DNA from: Symsagittifera roscoffensis
Taxonomy: Eukaryota; Xenacoelomorpha; Acoela; Convolutidae
DNA: 64,000 nucleotides
Direction of reading: 5' to 3'
Assembly (NCBI RefSeq): GCF_963678635.1
Contig: NC_087068.1
Location: 41,999,649 to 42,063,648, forward strand
A program made the translations under genes and the position numbers. Below the pieces are notes generated by a model. The model saw only the letters and a program-made list of their open reading frames with translations. It ran no database searches and was not told the DNA's origin. Below are positions 46,631-55,872 of the stretch, piece by piece (the first letter of the stretch is position 1; the number at the start of each line of letters is the position of its first letter).

Positions 46631-47573
46631 TGGTGAACTCCTCTTGCTGACTCTCTACCGTAGCTCTTGCGAACAGGGATAGGACAACCAGGGAGCTATT
46701 CATCCCCAGGGTCATTCTCCTGACTGTTGGAAACTCAGGAATGGTTGCGGGCAAGATTTCCTTTTCTAGTGTCGCCTCTAGCTCCCTTTTTACCAACTCG
46801 AAGCTATTTTTCCACGCGGGGATTCTCAGGATCTCTTGTCCGTTCGCCGTTAGGGAATTTAGATTCCAGAACTTGGGATAAGTCTCAATGGGGCCTTCAC
46901 GTTTTCCCCCCATCCTGAATTTCAGTTGCCCCCGGAAGTTAAACACTACCAGCTCGGGATCTTTCACCTTCCCAAAGAGCACTGTATTACTCATCCGTGC
47001 CCTCAGCACCTCTTGTCGACACCAGTTCAGCGCCGTCCCATCCAACACGCTTATTAAGCTCACGTGCACTACTGAATGGCGGTATGCCGCCACTAAAGGG
47101 TCAGGAAAGGCGTACGTAACCGCTGGTCCGTAAATACAAGTTACGACCTCCTCTAGTCTCCTGATCATTCCCACTGGGTCAGATCTTATCGCCAGGCATA
47201 GATCGGTCAGTAGAGGGATACCACCATTCGCCTCTCTCCATTCATCTCTCGTCTTTGGATTCTTCTCCTCACCGGTCATGTGTCGGTTTTGCATCAGAAG
47301 ATACTCCACCACCAACGTCTTCAGTCCTGCAGCGCACTTGTACGAGTAGCTGTCTATACTTGAGTGTGTCTTTCCCATCGACAAGGGCTCCCCATATTTC
47401 ATCAACCGATGAAATGACACCAGTTTGCCATGAGTCAGGAGCTCCAGTGCCAGATACCCATCAATCCGAAGTGTCTCTACACCCCGACTGAACATGTACG
47501 CTGGACCCATGTTAAACAGGTACCTTGGATAAACTAAGTAAAGGGTTAGCAAGAGGCTTATGGGCGTGCTCAA
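46578..47573 (-). pseudogene. Giant-element ORF2, segment after SGNH2, unknown function
   Basis: Continues the SGNH2 frame after a single TAG at 47604-47606. A hydrophobic stretch (LLSTPISLLLTLYLVYP) opens it, followed by a globular region with no recognised motif (RIDGYLALELLTHGKLV, TCIYGPAVTYAFPDPLVAAYRHS, ALNWCRQEVLRARM). It ends in a frameshift at about 46578. The hydrophobic patch is too short and too interrupted to call a signal peptide or anchor with confidence. Confidence 0.5.
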
Positions 47574-47603
47574 TAGTTCTTGTACGAAGGCCCCGAAAAT
47601 GGT

Positions 47604-48957
47604 CTATTTCGTACAAAACACTCCAGCCATGTATTTCTTCTCCCAACAAGGACTCAAAAATTTCAGGATCTCGTGATCTTTCCTCGTCTTCAGCTCACCT
47701 TTTGCATGCTTCCTCCAGAATCCTCCAATGGTGACCTCGTTCGCTGCCGTGACGAACCTAGCCACCGTCATCTCCCTACTCTCGGCTACCTCCAATTGTT
47801 CCTCAAGAAATTTCCAGATCTGCTTCACGAGAGGTGGGGTACTATCCCTTGTCTTGTCCATAGCATTATCTAGTCTTGGCGTTAGAAACGGCCACCTGCC
47901 TCTCACTTGTGTCGGTCGATATACCATCGTTTCCAGTTGTTTTTCAGTCGCAGTCTCATTTTTTCTTTCGTTGCTCGGTCCCCTCGATTTGCTAGTGGAG
48001 CTCGTGATGGTCGAGTCCATACCTCGGAACCATAGGCTGGCTGTCAGGTGACTTATTATTGGGTGGTCATCCCCTATTATCGGACTGAACTTCAGTTGCC
48101 TGGCGAGATTTGAGATCTCAAGTAAGAGGACCTCATCCAATACGATGAGGATGTCTGCTAATTCATAGAATCCCCTCAATGCGTGGGACACGTCCGCCCA
48201 CGCCGCTGCCAGTTCTGACTTCCAAAGTCTCAAGATCGTGGGTTCCAGCTCCCAATTGGGAGCTGCCATCAGAATCCGCCATGCGTTCCCTTCGGCAATT
48301 AGGATCAAAAGGGCATACACAAACTGCAGAGCAGGAGGCATGCTCGCGTATCCGGGGAACGTCGTGAATACCACTTTCGTCTTAGGTCCAAATCGAGAAC
48401 TGACATTTTCCTGCACTTCGTTCATCGCGGCAAACAACGTCTGGATAGCCTCCCAGATTTTCTTTGGCGTTGGCTCATCACTTTTCAACTGCCCTAGAAG
48501 CCCAGCCGCATGCAGGTGATCGTTCATTCCTGCGAACAGCAGTAGCTCTGGTTCACAAGGCATCTCTGACTTTATCGCCACCACCAGGGTCAACATCTGG
48601 TTCAACTCTGCACCTGGCAGCGAGTATACCAGAGTTTCCGGCCAGAACAATTTGGGGGACGTTCCCTTGAAATCCGATCCCGTCACGATGATCACCCTTG
48701 CGGCTGCTGGATCCGCTCTATCGTATACTGCCAGTGTCTTGGCTAATTGGGCACTGCCGCAGGGTTTTCCATATCTTGGGTCGTCTGCCAACTTCGCACC
48801 CTCGTAAACGGCGTCTGGTAGTTCCATCTCTTTTGGTTCCAGTAGCTTTTCTACTACCCTCAACTGCGCGGGAGTTGCCAATCTGATTGTGGCGATACTT
48901 GTTCGGTGCTTGGGGGGCTCCACTATGAGTCTCGGACTCCCCAGCAACTTGAGAGGT
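47604..48957 (-). pseudogene. SGNH-hydrolase-like domain 2 of giant-element ORF2
   Basis: About 450 residues. The order of conserved blocks suggests the SGNH/GDSL esterase fold. A strand ends in VIIVTGSDF (block I, with GSD instead of GDS) at residues 84-93. A turn SLPGAEL follows (block II Gly), then ELLLFAGMNDHL (block III G-x-N-D) near 134-145, and FSPIIGDDHPIISHL stands where the final Asp/His block should be. The nucleophile arrangement is unusual, so hydrolysis is doubtful. The frame is continuous with 48960-49337 across a TAA at 48958 and with 46578-47573 across a TAG. Typical members act on ester bonds; a role in the element's life cycle is unknown. Confidence 0.55.
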
Positions 48958-48959
48958 GT

Positions 48960-49300
48960 TTAATTGATCGGTCCCATGACTGATCGAATGGGGATCCCAG
49001 TCAGATCAGCCGTCTTCATCATTGTTGCTCTCGAGAAATGCGTTTCGTGGGCCATTAACCAGTCCACGCAATGGAGTCGGCTCAAATCCTCGTGTGACAG
49101 GTGCTTGAGCCCCAGGGCTTCCGCCAACTTTTGTCTGCACTCCAGATCCTCCAGGTCCAACTCCTTTACTTTCTCCAGATATCGCGTTCGGCTTGCCTCC
49201 GCTGGTCTCTCCACTCTCTTGTTATCTACCACTACCACTGAACTTTGGGGCGTTGATGACTCTGCTTCCTCGGCTTCCATCGGTGTGGAACCCGGTAATC
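48960..49300 (-). pseudogene. Giant-element ORF2 linker before SGNH2
   Basis: Starts with the short segment LPGSTPMEAEEAESSTPQSS, which is also present after SGNH1 at 53510-53595 and so marks the joint between the two copies. Then a charged helical stretch (YLEKVKELDLEDLECRQKLAEAL) and LSRLHCVDWLMAHETHFS lead into SGNH2. No domain recognised; probably connects SGNH1 and SGNH2 in the intact ORF2. Confidence 0.5.
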
Positions 49301-50808
49301 TAGTGTGGAACCCTTGAGTGTGGAACCCTTGGAACATCGGTTTGGAACCCTTGAGGCGATGTCTTTTTCCCTTCGTATTCTGGGTAAAAGAATGTTAGAG
49401 GCATCCATCTTTCCCTGCCCGTCAACATCATGAAGGGACTAACTCCTCTTGTTGAGTGTTGCGTACTGTTGTATGCCCCTACCACTTGCGGCAGATATTT
49501 GTCCCAGTCTGTCATATATCTTGAGCAGTATACCCTCAGCATTAGCATGTTTACCAATGTTCTATTCTGTCTCTCCACTAACCCGTTGGTTTGGGGATGG
49601 TAGGTCGTGGAGTGCGCTTGAGCAATGTGTGACCTCTTCAACAATTCTTTTGTCAGGTCCCCCACGAAGTCTTTGCCGTTGTCCGACTGAAATGTCATGG
49701 GACAACCATACCGTGATATCCAATGTGCTATCAGGCGGTCACAAGTCTTTTCTGCCTAGGCTGTCTGACACGGCACCGCGTCTGCCAATTTTGTGAAATG
49801 ATCTATTATGACCAGTATTTGTTTATATCCCGATTCTGTCATACAGATCTTCTGATGGTCTATCTGCACAACCTCGTTAAATTCCGAGCTTTCAACAGAC
49901 TTGAGTGGGAACTTCATCTTCCTTGGTTCTTTCACTTGCAGGCATGCCAGGCATGCATTCACCCATCTCTCACAGGCTTTCCTTAATCCTGGCCAGTCAA
50001 ACCTATGAAGTATTCTTTGTTGCACCTTTTCTATCCCCTGGTGCCCCATTTGATCATGCGATCTGAATAACACTTCCGTCTGATACAACTGTGGCAGTAT
50101 GATGAGGTTAGGCTTGTGTAGTATCTTTTCCTCATCTTTTCTCTTGCATGCCACCACCCCATCAGCTGTGTGATAGAGTAAATCTTTTCTGTCTTTGTAG
50201 AACTGGCTTAAGATCTTGTAGCTGTCTTCTTCCAGGTCCCCCTTCTCTTTGGACCCCGTCCGGATCCATGTGGAGAAGTTACTTGTCATCTTGTCATTCT
50301 TTTGGGCTCGTATTAGATCCGACAACCTATATCTTGCCTTGACGTGCTCTTTTAGTGCCATTATCTGACCATTCATTTCTCCAGGGTTGTGGATGTCATC
50401 CTTCAGTTTTACGCATACTATCATCTTTATGATCTTCCTGTCATCTTCTGGCACCAGATTTGATTGACGTTTGATTTGCACGATAGCTCCCTAAATGGTT
50501 TCCTCGACACTGCAATTTTCTCAAGTTCTTCACCTCCTCGCACTTCCTGCTGATCCAAGTTGTACGTTCCTGAGGAAGGATCCGTCTGTAGCTCCCTGTC
50601 GCGGTGTCTCATCTTCTCTTCCGCCAGTATCATGCATAGACTATCTTGGTCATCGCTGCTCTTCTCCGAATCTTCATCCCACTCATCACACTCCCCGGAC
50701 AATTTTTTTTCTTCAGCATCTTCTTCCACTGTGGGCCACTCCCCGGAATCTTGTTCTAGTCCAAGGTGTTCAGCCTCCTCCTTAAATGCCACTTTCTTCT
50801 TCCTAACC
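49300..50808 (-). pseudogene. Second copy of the giant-element integrase (left copy)
   Basis: Matches 57490-58925 at more than 90 percent nucleotide identity by eye, from VRKKKVAFKEEAEHL, through the HHCC zinc region (HDQMGHQG ... NACLACLQVK), to the core (Asp in VQIDHQK, Asp in FQSDNGK, Glu in GLVERQNRTL). Lesions: a 1-nt shift near 50455, a TAG at 49756 where the right copy has Ser, and a break at a CTTGAG word (about 49350), after which the rest of the integrase tail is missing and three GTGGAACCCTTG(AG) words lead into the ORF2 linker. The right boundary (about 50808) is abrupt. Confidence 0.8.
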
Positions 50809-50936
50809 CAATTCATATCATTTGAGGCTTGCAAGCCCTCAATTTGTTTGAAACTATTTAGAAATGTTGACTGCTTGAATCGGTCGGGAAACAATTCTCG
50901 TTTACTACTAAACCTTACTACTAAAACCTCGGCAAA

Positions 50937-51773
50937 TTAACCTATAGATCAAAAATATCTGGTTGATTTACGTGATAAGATTGGAGTCTTTGATTTTGAA
51001 AATTTTGTTGATGGTTTTGGTCATGAAAACCGTCATCATCTGATGAATGATAATTAGGTGTATGGTAAGGTGTTTTTTGTTTATTTTGGTATGGCTGTTT
51101 ACTATTTTTATTCTGTTAAAAAAAATGGGCAGTTTTCACTGGGGTCTGTTAGAATACGTGGGTTATCATTAAAATTTACGAAATTTGATGTGTGTTGTTG
51201 GGGATTTTGTCGTTGTGAAAATGAACGATTATGCGGATTTGTACGAGGAAGTTTAGATGTTTGCGATCTATTTACGTAGTTATAATTGTGCTCTGCAAAA
51301 TTACTTCTGGTGAATATTCTTTGTTTTTGTGGTGGTTTTGTCATTGGTCTAAATGTTTGGTAAACCATATGTGAATACTTTGGAGCAACCGAGGGTTTAA
51401 CTGTAGATTGCAATATTACTTGGGGTAATATTGAAGTCTTTGGTTTTGGCGTTGTAAGGTTTGGATGTATTGGTGAAATACTTTGTTGTGTGGTTGTTAC
51501 AATTGTTTCAACTACTTCTTCATTTATAAAATGTGATGTTGTTTGAATATCTTGTTGTGTAAGATTTCTAGTTCCATTTAAGTTTTCTTTTTGTACAAGA
51601 GTTGAATTTAAACTATTATTTTGTCTTCTATCAGGTAAAAATGAATTATAGTTTAAAGGTGTTGCACCATTGTTTGTGGAATTACTTTTATATAATCTTT
51701 GTGAATAGTTATTGAACTGATTGCTTGACTTGAGATGTCTATTGGAATGTTCAGAAATAATGGATGAGACCAT
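50937..51773 (-). pseudogene. Asn/Gln/Ser-rich protein of the AT-rich insert
   Basis: A 221-codon frame to 51108, then after a shift in a T8 run a further 50 codons in another frame to about 50970 (QPYQNKQKTPYHTPNYH ... QNHQQNFQNQ). Very rich in Asn, Gln, Ser and Thr with a Pro/Arg-rich middle (MVYQTFRPMTKPPQKQRIFTR). It looks disordered, like a nucleic-acid-binding or phosphoprotein-type tail; no family recognised. Confidence 0.35.
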
Positions 51774-51902
51774 TCAGGGTCCCAAACGTAATCTGATTGT
51801 TCGGCAATGACAGTGTCATCATTTGTACTTGGGGTCTAAAATTTTTTCTTGCTTGTGCAATTAAACCTATATTATGGGTAAAATAGTCAATTATAAACCA
51901 TG

Positions 51903-52466
51903 CTAAGATTTTTTTTGAAAATCGTGTTTAACATTTGGTAAAATTTCATTGTTTGAACAATTTTCACGGATTGTGTTTAAAAATGCTGAGAATGCGGCAA
52001 TTTCATTTCTTACATTTGTGTGTCTTGATGTTTGAACCGGTGATGTGCTTTCGGTTTCTGTTCTTTCTAGTATAGATAAATAAATATATATTATTGCAAA
52101 AACATCGTTAGTGAAAATTGAATTTGCTCTCTGTGAATTTTGATGTTGTATGTTTTTAATGTATTCTGTGAATACTTTTGAAAATTCTATATCAACATCA
52201 TCTGTTTGGATAACATATTTGCCATAAAATTTACTTGCTGTACTGAGTTCTATGGTTTAAATTCCATATTGTTGTGTTAAGTTACATGTTCCTTTTTTAT
52301 AATGATCGAAACTTTGTCTTTTGATTTTTATTTCTGGGAAATCAGCTTTACATGGGCTAATTCCTTGTTCAAATATATTTGCGATTAGAATATGGCAAAA
52401 TTGTATTTGTCCTCTGTCTTCAGTGAGTGAAAAGATGATAAATGGGAAAGTCTGGACTTTGGTCAC
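51903..52466 (-). pseudogene. Unknown globular protein of the AT-rich insert
   Basis: A frame of about 188 codons interrupted by one TAA at 52257. It has a sensible globular pattern: GQIQFCHILIANIFEQGISPC, SKFYGKYVIQTDDVDIEFSKVF, FAIIYIYLSILERTE, NEIAAFSAFLNTIREN. An ATG at about 52478 in another frame (MSQSPSDQSPDFPIYH) would lead into it after a 1-nt shift. That ATG overlaps the end of the preceding frame by about 20 nt, a compact arrangement. Family not recognised; capsid-like or replication protein are guesses I cannot support. Confidence 0.35.
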
Positions 52467-52837
52467 TTGGGCTTTGACTCATTTTTTCGTTTTTTGTCTG
52501 TCAGTGCGTAATGTTCAATGTGTCTGATTGGTTGGTTCCAACTGTATAAACGTACTGGTTTGTTTTTGTATATCTTTTTTACTCTTCTTTTCCCTTGTTT
52601 TGATGAATCTGATGTAGCTTCTGAATCGGAAAAGTTTAATTGATCGTGAACTGAATAGTTTTTATTTACTGTATCTTTTAGTTCGCAAAATTCATCTAAA
52701 TTGCTGACTTCTGATTCAGAGACTGCGTTTCTACGCTTTGAAAATCTTTTTCGTGTAGTTTGTCTTTGCTTACTTAATTTTTTTTTATTGTTTGACGTTT
52801 TGTGCGAATATATCCGATTGTTTATTTATGCGGTGTA
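52463..52837 (-). pseudogene. Basic N-terminal frame of the AT-rich insert
   Basis: About 120 codons without a Met, with a basic region (TTRKRFSKRRN), an acidic/Ser region (SDSEATSDSSKQ) and a second basic patch (KRRVKKIYKNKPVRLYSW). It ends at a TGA that overlaps the next candidate start. Could be a nuclear or nucleic-acid-binding segment. Confidence 0.3.
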
Positions 52838-53495
52838 ATTACAAGATCGTATGTTTCGTTATTTATTTTACAATTGTGTTGTACGATTGTTTGTTTGTAT
52901 TGTTCAAGGACATAAGTTTTAGGATGAAGGTGCAAGGTTGTTGTTAGTGATTTTAAAATCCTAGACTGTTAGTCCTTACGATTTTTTGGTTAGCCTAACT
53001 TGGGTCTTTTATGTAGGGTTGGAGAGAAAAGTAAATATCGGTTCCGAAGAATGATTTTTACTTTCTCGTGGCTCTTCTAAGTTAAGGTGTTAACTTAATT
53101 AATGTGTTCAAGGGTTGGAGAATAGTAAATCGATCCACAAGGTTCAGGTATAATTAGAACGCAGGTAGTTCGTTAGATACTATTTTAATACTTACTAAGA
53201 TTTAAGGTTTAGCCTGGGTCAGGTAAAAGGGGGGATTAAGTGAAGGATGAATAACCGAAGTTCTTCAATGTTTAGCTTAATTTGAATGGTTGGTGTGCTT
53301 GAAAAATTTCTATTAGTCCTGGGTCTTTAAAAGGGTTGGGTTAAGAATCGACGTTTGAGGTCGTTGGACACTTTTTTATTGGGTGGGGGAGAACAAAATT
53401 GTTCTGTTTGATCCAGGGATAGGCCTTGATGATCATTATATAATGTTTTGGTTTAAAATATGGTGTTTTTGTGAAGTAGTCAGTGTTTCTTTTTT

Positions 53496-54771
53496 CGTTG
53501 CTTATTACCACTGAGGACACCAATGAACTTTGGGGCGTTGATGACTCCGCTTCCTCGGCCTCCATTGGCGTGGAACCCGGTAATCTAGTCCGGCTGCTCC
53601 TCGAGCTGTCTCTTGAGTCGACTCACGCTCCCAGGCGACTGGACAGGGGTCTTGTGGCAAGGAAAGGGGGATTTGGGGGTGGACCGAATGTGAATTGAGC
53701 CGTTTCAAGCAGGTCTGCCTCCAACGCACTTATGTGCCTCTGGAAGACGTCGTTCAACCACTCCACGCCCCTAGGCCTGTCGAAGTGGATTCCGCCTGAG
53801 GACGCAACCTCTGGGAAGGAACGCTCCATATGGTCGGCTACGTCCAACAATCTGACGGGGAGGACACTCCTTTGATGTATCTGCCTGATTATCTCGTTCA
53901 GGCCCCGCACTTTCTCGTTCATCTCCATCGCGTGTTGGTCGGCCTTCATGTTGTAAGGGATGATGCAAACTGTGAGTATGGCGGGATCCATCTGAATCCG
54001 CAACTCCTCCAGGATGCAGCTCATTTTATCATGTAGCCTCATGACTTTCCTTAATTCCCCTCTGGACACATCATTGGTCCCCATCATCAGAGTCACTGTG
54101 TACATTTTTTCCATCCCTACCATCTCGAGTGATGCCAACATCTGCGGTGTTGCGGCTCCAGAAAAACTCAAGACTCCAGTCTGCCAGTGCGACTGGATTC
54201 GGGTCAGCACCCGTACCAAGCTGTCCCCTACAATCAGGTGAACTGCACCCTCCGGTATTCGTGGATGTGTGAAGTATTCAGCCCAACACGCGTCATGAAA
54301 ACAATCCTCTCTCGCCCGCTGGGCCGCGTTCCAATCCATGCGGTTGTGCCTGTGGTATCTGCCATCCGTGTTTTTCTTGTTGCTTGCGATCACCACGCTC
54401 CTGACCGGTTGATCTCTCCAATTAGGGGGTACCTCCGCTCTAGCTGGACTTTCACGACTTCTTAGTTGTAGCCTCTCATGTAACTCCTTAAGACGCGACG
54501 AGCTCCCGCTCACCTGACTGCTGCTCGGGGTTGAGCTCGGGGTGTATCCCGGCAGTGCCACGTCCATTAATGGGCGTATCGGTTGCGTCTCCGAACCGCG
54601 CAGGGAGGATGCAGATTTGGTTGGTATCCATGCTTCCAGCCCCTCGTTCATGTGTTCTTGAGCCGCGCGATCTAAGTTGAATCGTCCCTTTGACCTGGGA
54701 GCCTCGTCCACCTCCATACGCGACTCCGGCCTTGAGCTTGCAACAGCTCGCTCCGTCGTCCTGGTTTCCTT
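53496..54771 (-). pseudogene. SGNH-hydrolase-like domain 1 of giant-element ORF2
   Basis: 364 residues from the Met at 54717, but the frame is continuous with the coiled coil upstream across one TAG (54772) and with the linker downstream across one TGA (53623). Residues 1-155 are Ser/Pro-rich and basic. The SGNH fold follows: block I IVGDSLVRVL (Ser at about 166), block II Gly in SFSGAATP (about 187), block III MMGTNDVSRG (213-216), and the last block SSGGIHFDRP (His 311). The Asp expected three residues before that His is Gly. Canonical members are esterases or acyl-hydrolases using Ser-Asp-His. After the linker LPGSTPMEAEEAESS the copy breaks at about 53500. Confidence 0.75.
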
Positions 54772-55383
54772 CTACTTTTGTTGGTCGAGCTCTCGTTGTC
54801 GCCGCTGGATCCTTTCAAGTTCCGACTTCAACTGCTCGCAATTCGCCGCGTTCTCTCGCACCCTCTGTTCTTGCTGGTGTTCTGCTCTCAACATCTCAAG
54901 GTCACGACGCGCCTGGTCCCTCTCCAGATTCGCTTGATTTCTCTCGAGCTTCGCGCTGTCTCGGTCAAGATTCGTCTTGTTCTTCTCCCTCTGCGCCCTC
55001 TCATGTTCCCTCTTCAAGTTGCTGAGGTCAGGATACATCTCCTCCGTTTGCTGGGCTCTCGTCATAGAAGGTGGCTTGCTCGTGGACTGGCTCGCGGATC
55101 TTGCTGACGGTCTGGTCGGCAATGGGAATTCTCCCGCGCCGTACTCCGTGTTGTTGCTTAAGCCAGGATTCCTCGCCAAGTCGAATCCTCTCACCCCTCC
55201 ATCCACATTCCAGGATAGCCACCTGGTCTGTTCCTGATTGGATATGCTTTCTGTGGTGTACTCCAGGTCCCTCAAGCGTCTGTACAACTCATCGAGCGTA
55301 GGCCTCTTTAGCGCCGCAGGCATGGATTTCCAAAATCGATCTGCCATTTTTACATTTTCTAGATTATCTCGCCCACTAACCAA
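54772..55383 (-). pseudogene. Coiled-coil N-terminus of giant-element ORF2
   Basis: About 200 residues, likely from the internal Met of MADRFWKSMPAALKRP. A globular start (TLDELYRRLRDLEYTTESISNQEQTRWLSW) is followed by a Ser/Pro linker and a long charged heptad region (LKREHERAQREKNKTNLDRDS ... NLERDQARRDLEMLRAEHQQEQ), a clear coiled coil. It suggests oligomerisation of the ORF2 product. The TAG after ELDQQK is probably a lesion, since the frame continues into SGNH1. Confidence 0.6.
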
Positions 55384-55456
55384 CTTGAGAATTACCTAAC
55401 CAACTTGAGAATTACCTAACCAACTTGAGAATTACCGTACCAACTTGAGTACTTGA
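55381..55456. repeat. 20-bp tandem repeat in the pol-ORF2 spacer
   Basis: CAACTTGAGAATTACCTAAC three times, then a partial copy. Each unit contains CTTGAG, the hexamer that is frequent throughout the element. Confidence 0.9.
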
Positions 55457-55872
55457 GAAATATCTCATCCGAATGTTGATGATCGTGAACTTTGTTCAAG
55501 ACCTTCTATTCTCTTTCCAATGAGTGTGTTTGGGTCGTCAATTTGATTTAATCAAATCAATATGAAAGTAAAATCCGATTTTTAGATTAAGGTGTTATGT
55601 TCCTAACCTAAACCTCCCCCATTGTTGTAGTTAAAAACTTATCCCTTCATTTGTTTTACTTAAATAATTCATTTGGAAGTTTTTTAAGAGCATGCAGATT
55701 TATTTAACGTTTTAGCACCGTCACTCTTTAAATTATAATTTTCATGCCAATTACGTTAAAAACCATCTACCTGCTCCGAGATACTCATGTACCCTTACTC
55801 GAGATCCCCATGTACCCTTACTCGAGATCCCCATGTACCCCCAACTCAAGACCTCCGTTGTCCACCCGTAGC
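55457..55872 (-). other. Spacer between pol and ORF2 of the giant element
   Basis: AT-rich, no frame. At 55772-55850 a 23-bp unit (CATGTACCCTTACTCGAGATCCC) occurs about three times. This spacer would have to hold any signal for making ORF2 (splice acceptor, internal promoter or reinitiation); TTTTCTTTTTCC-like acceptor tracts are not obvious. Confidence 0.5.

Larger units (their letters stand above)
50809..53495 (-). mobile_element. AT-rich insert between the two giant-element copies, origin unknown
   Basis: Sharp change to AT-rich DNA with no match to the giant element on either side. It holds three minus-strand frames described separately and a noncoding stretch 52840-53495 with loosely repeated GGGTTGGAGA and CTGGGTC words. 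I find no terminal repeats or target duplication, so it may be a truncated element or an endogenised viral fragment. Confidence 0.45.

Noticed and set aside
45265-49317. Plus-strand ORFs of 60-160 codons opposite ORF2
   Set aside because: They are antisense shadows of a GC-richer coding strand with stop-poor complement; no domain resemblance.
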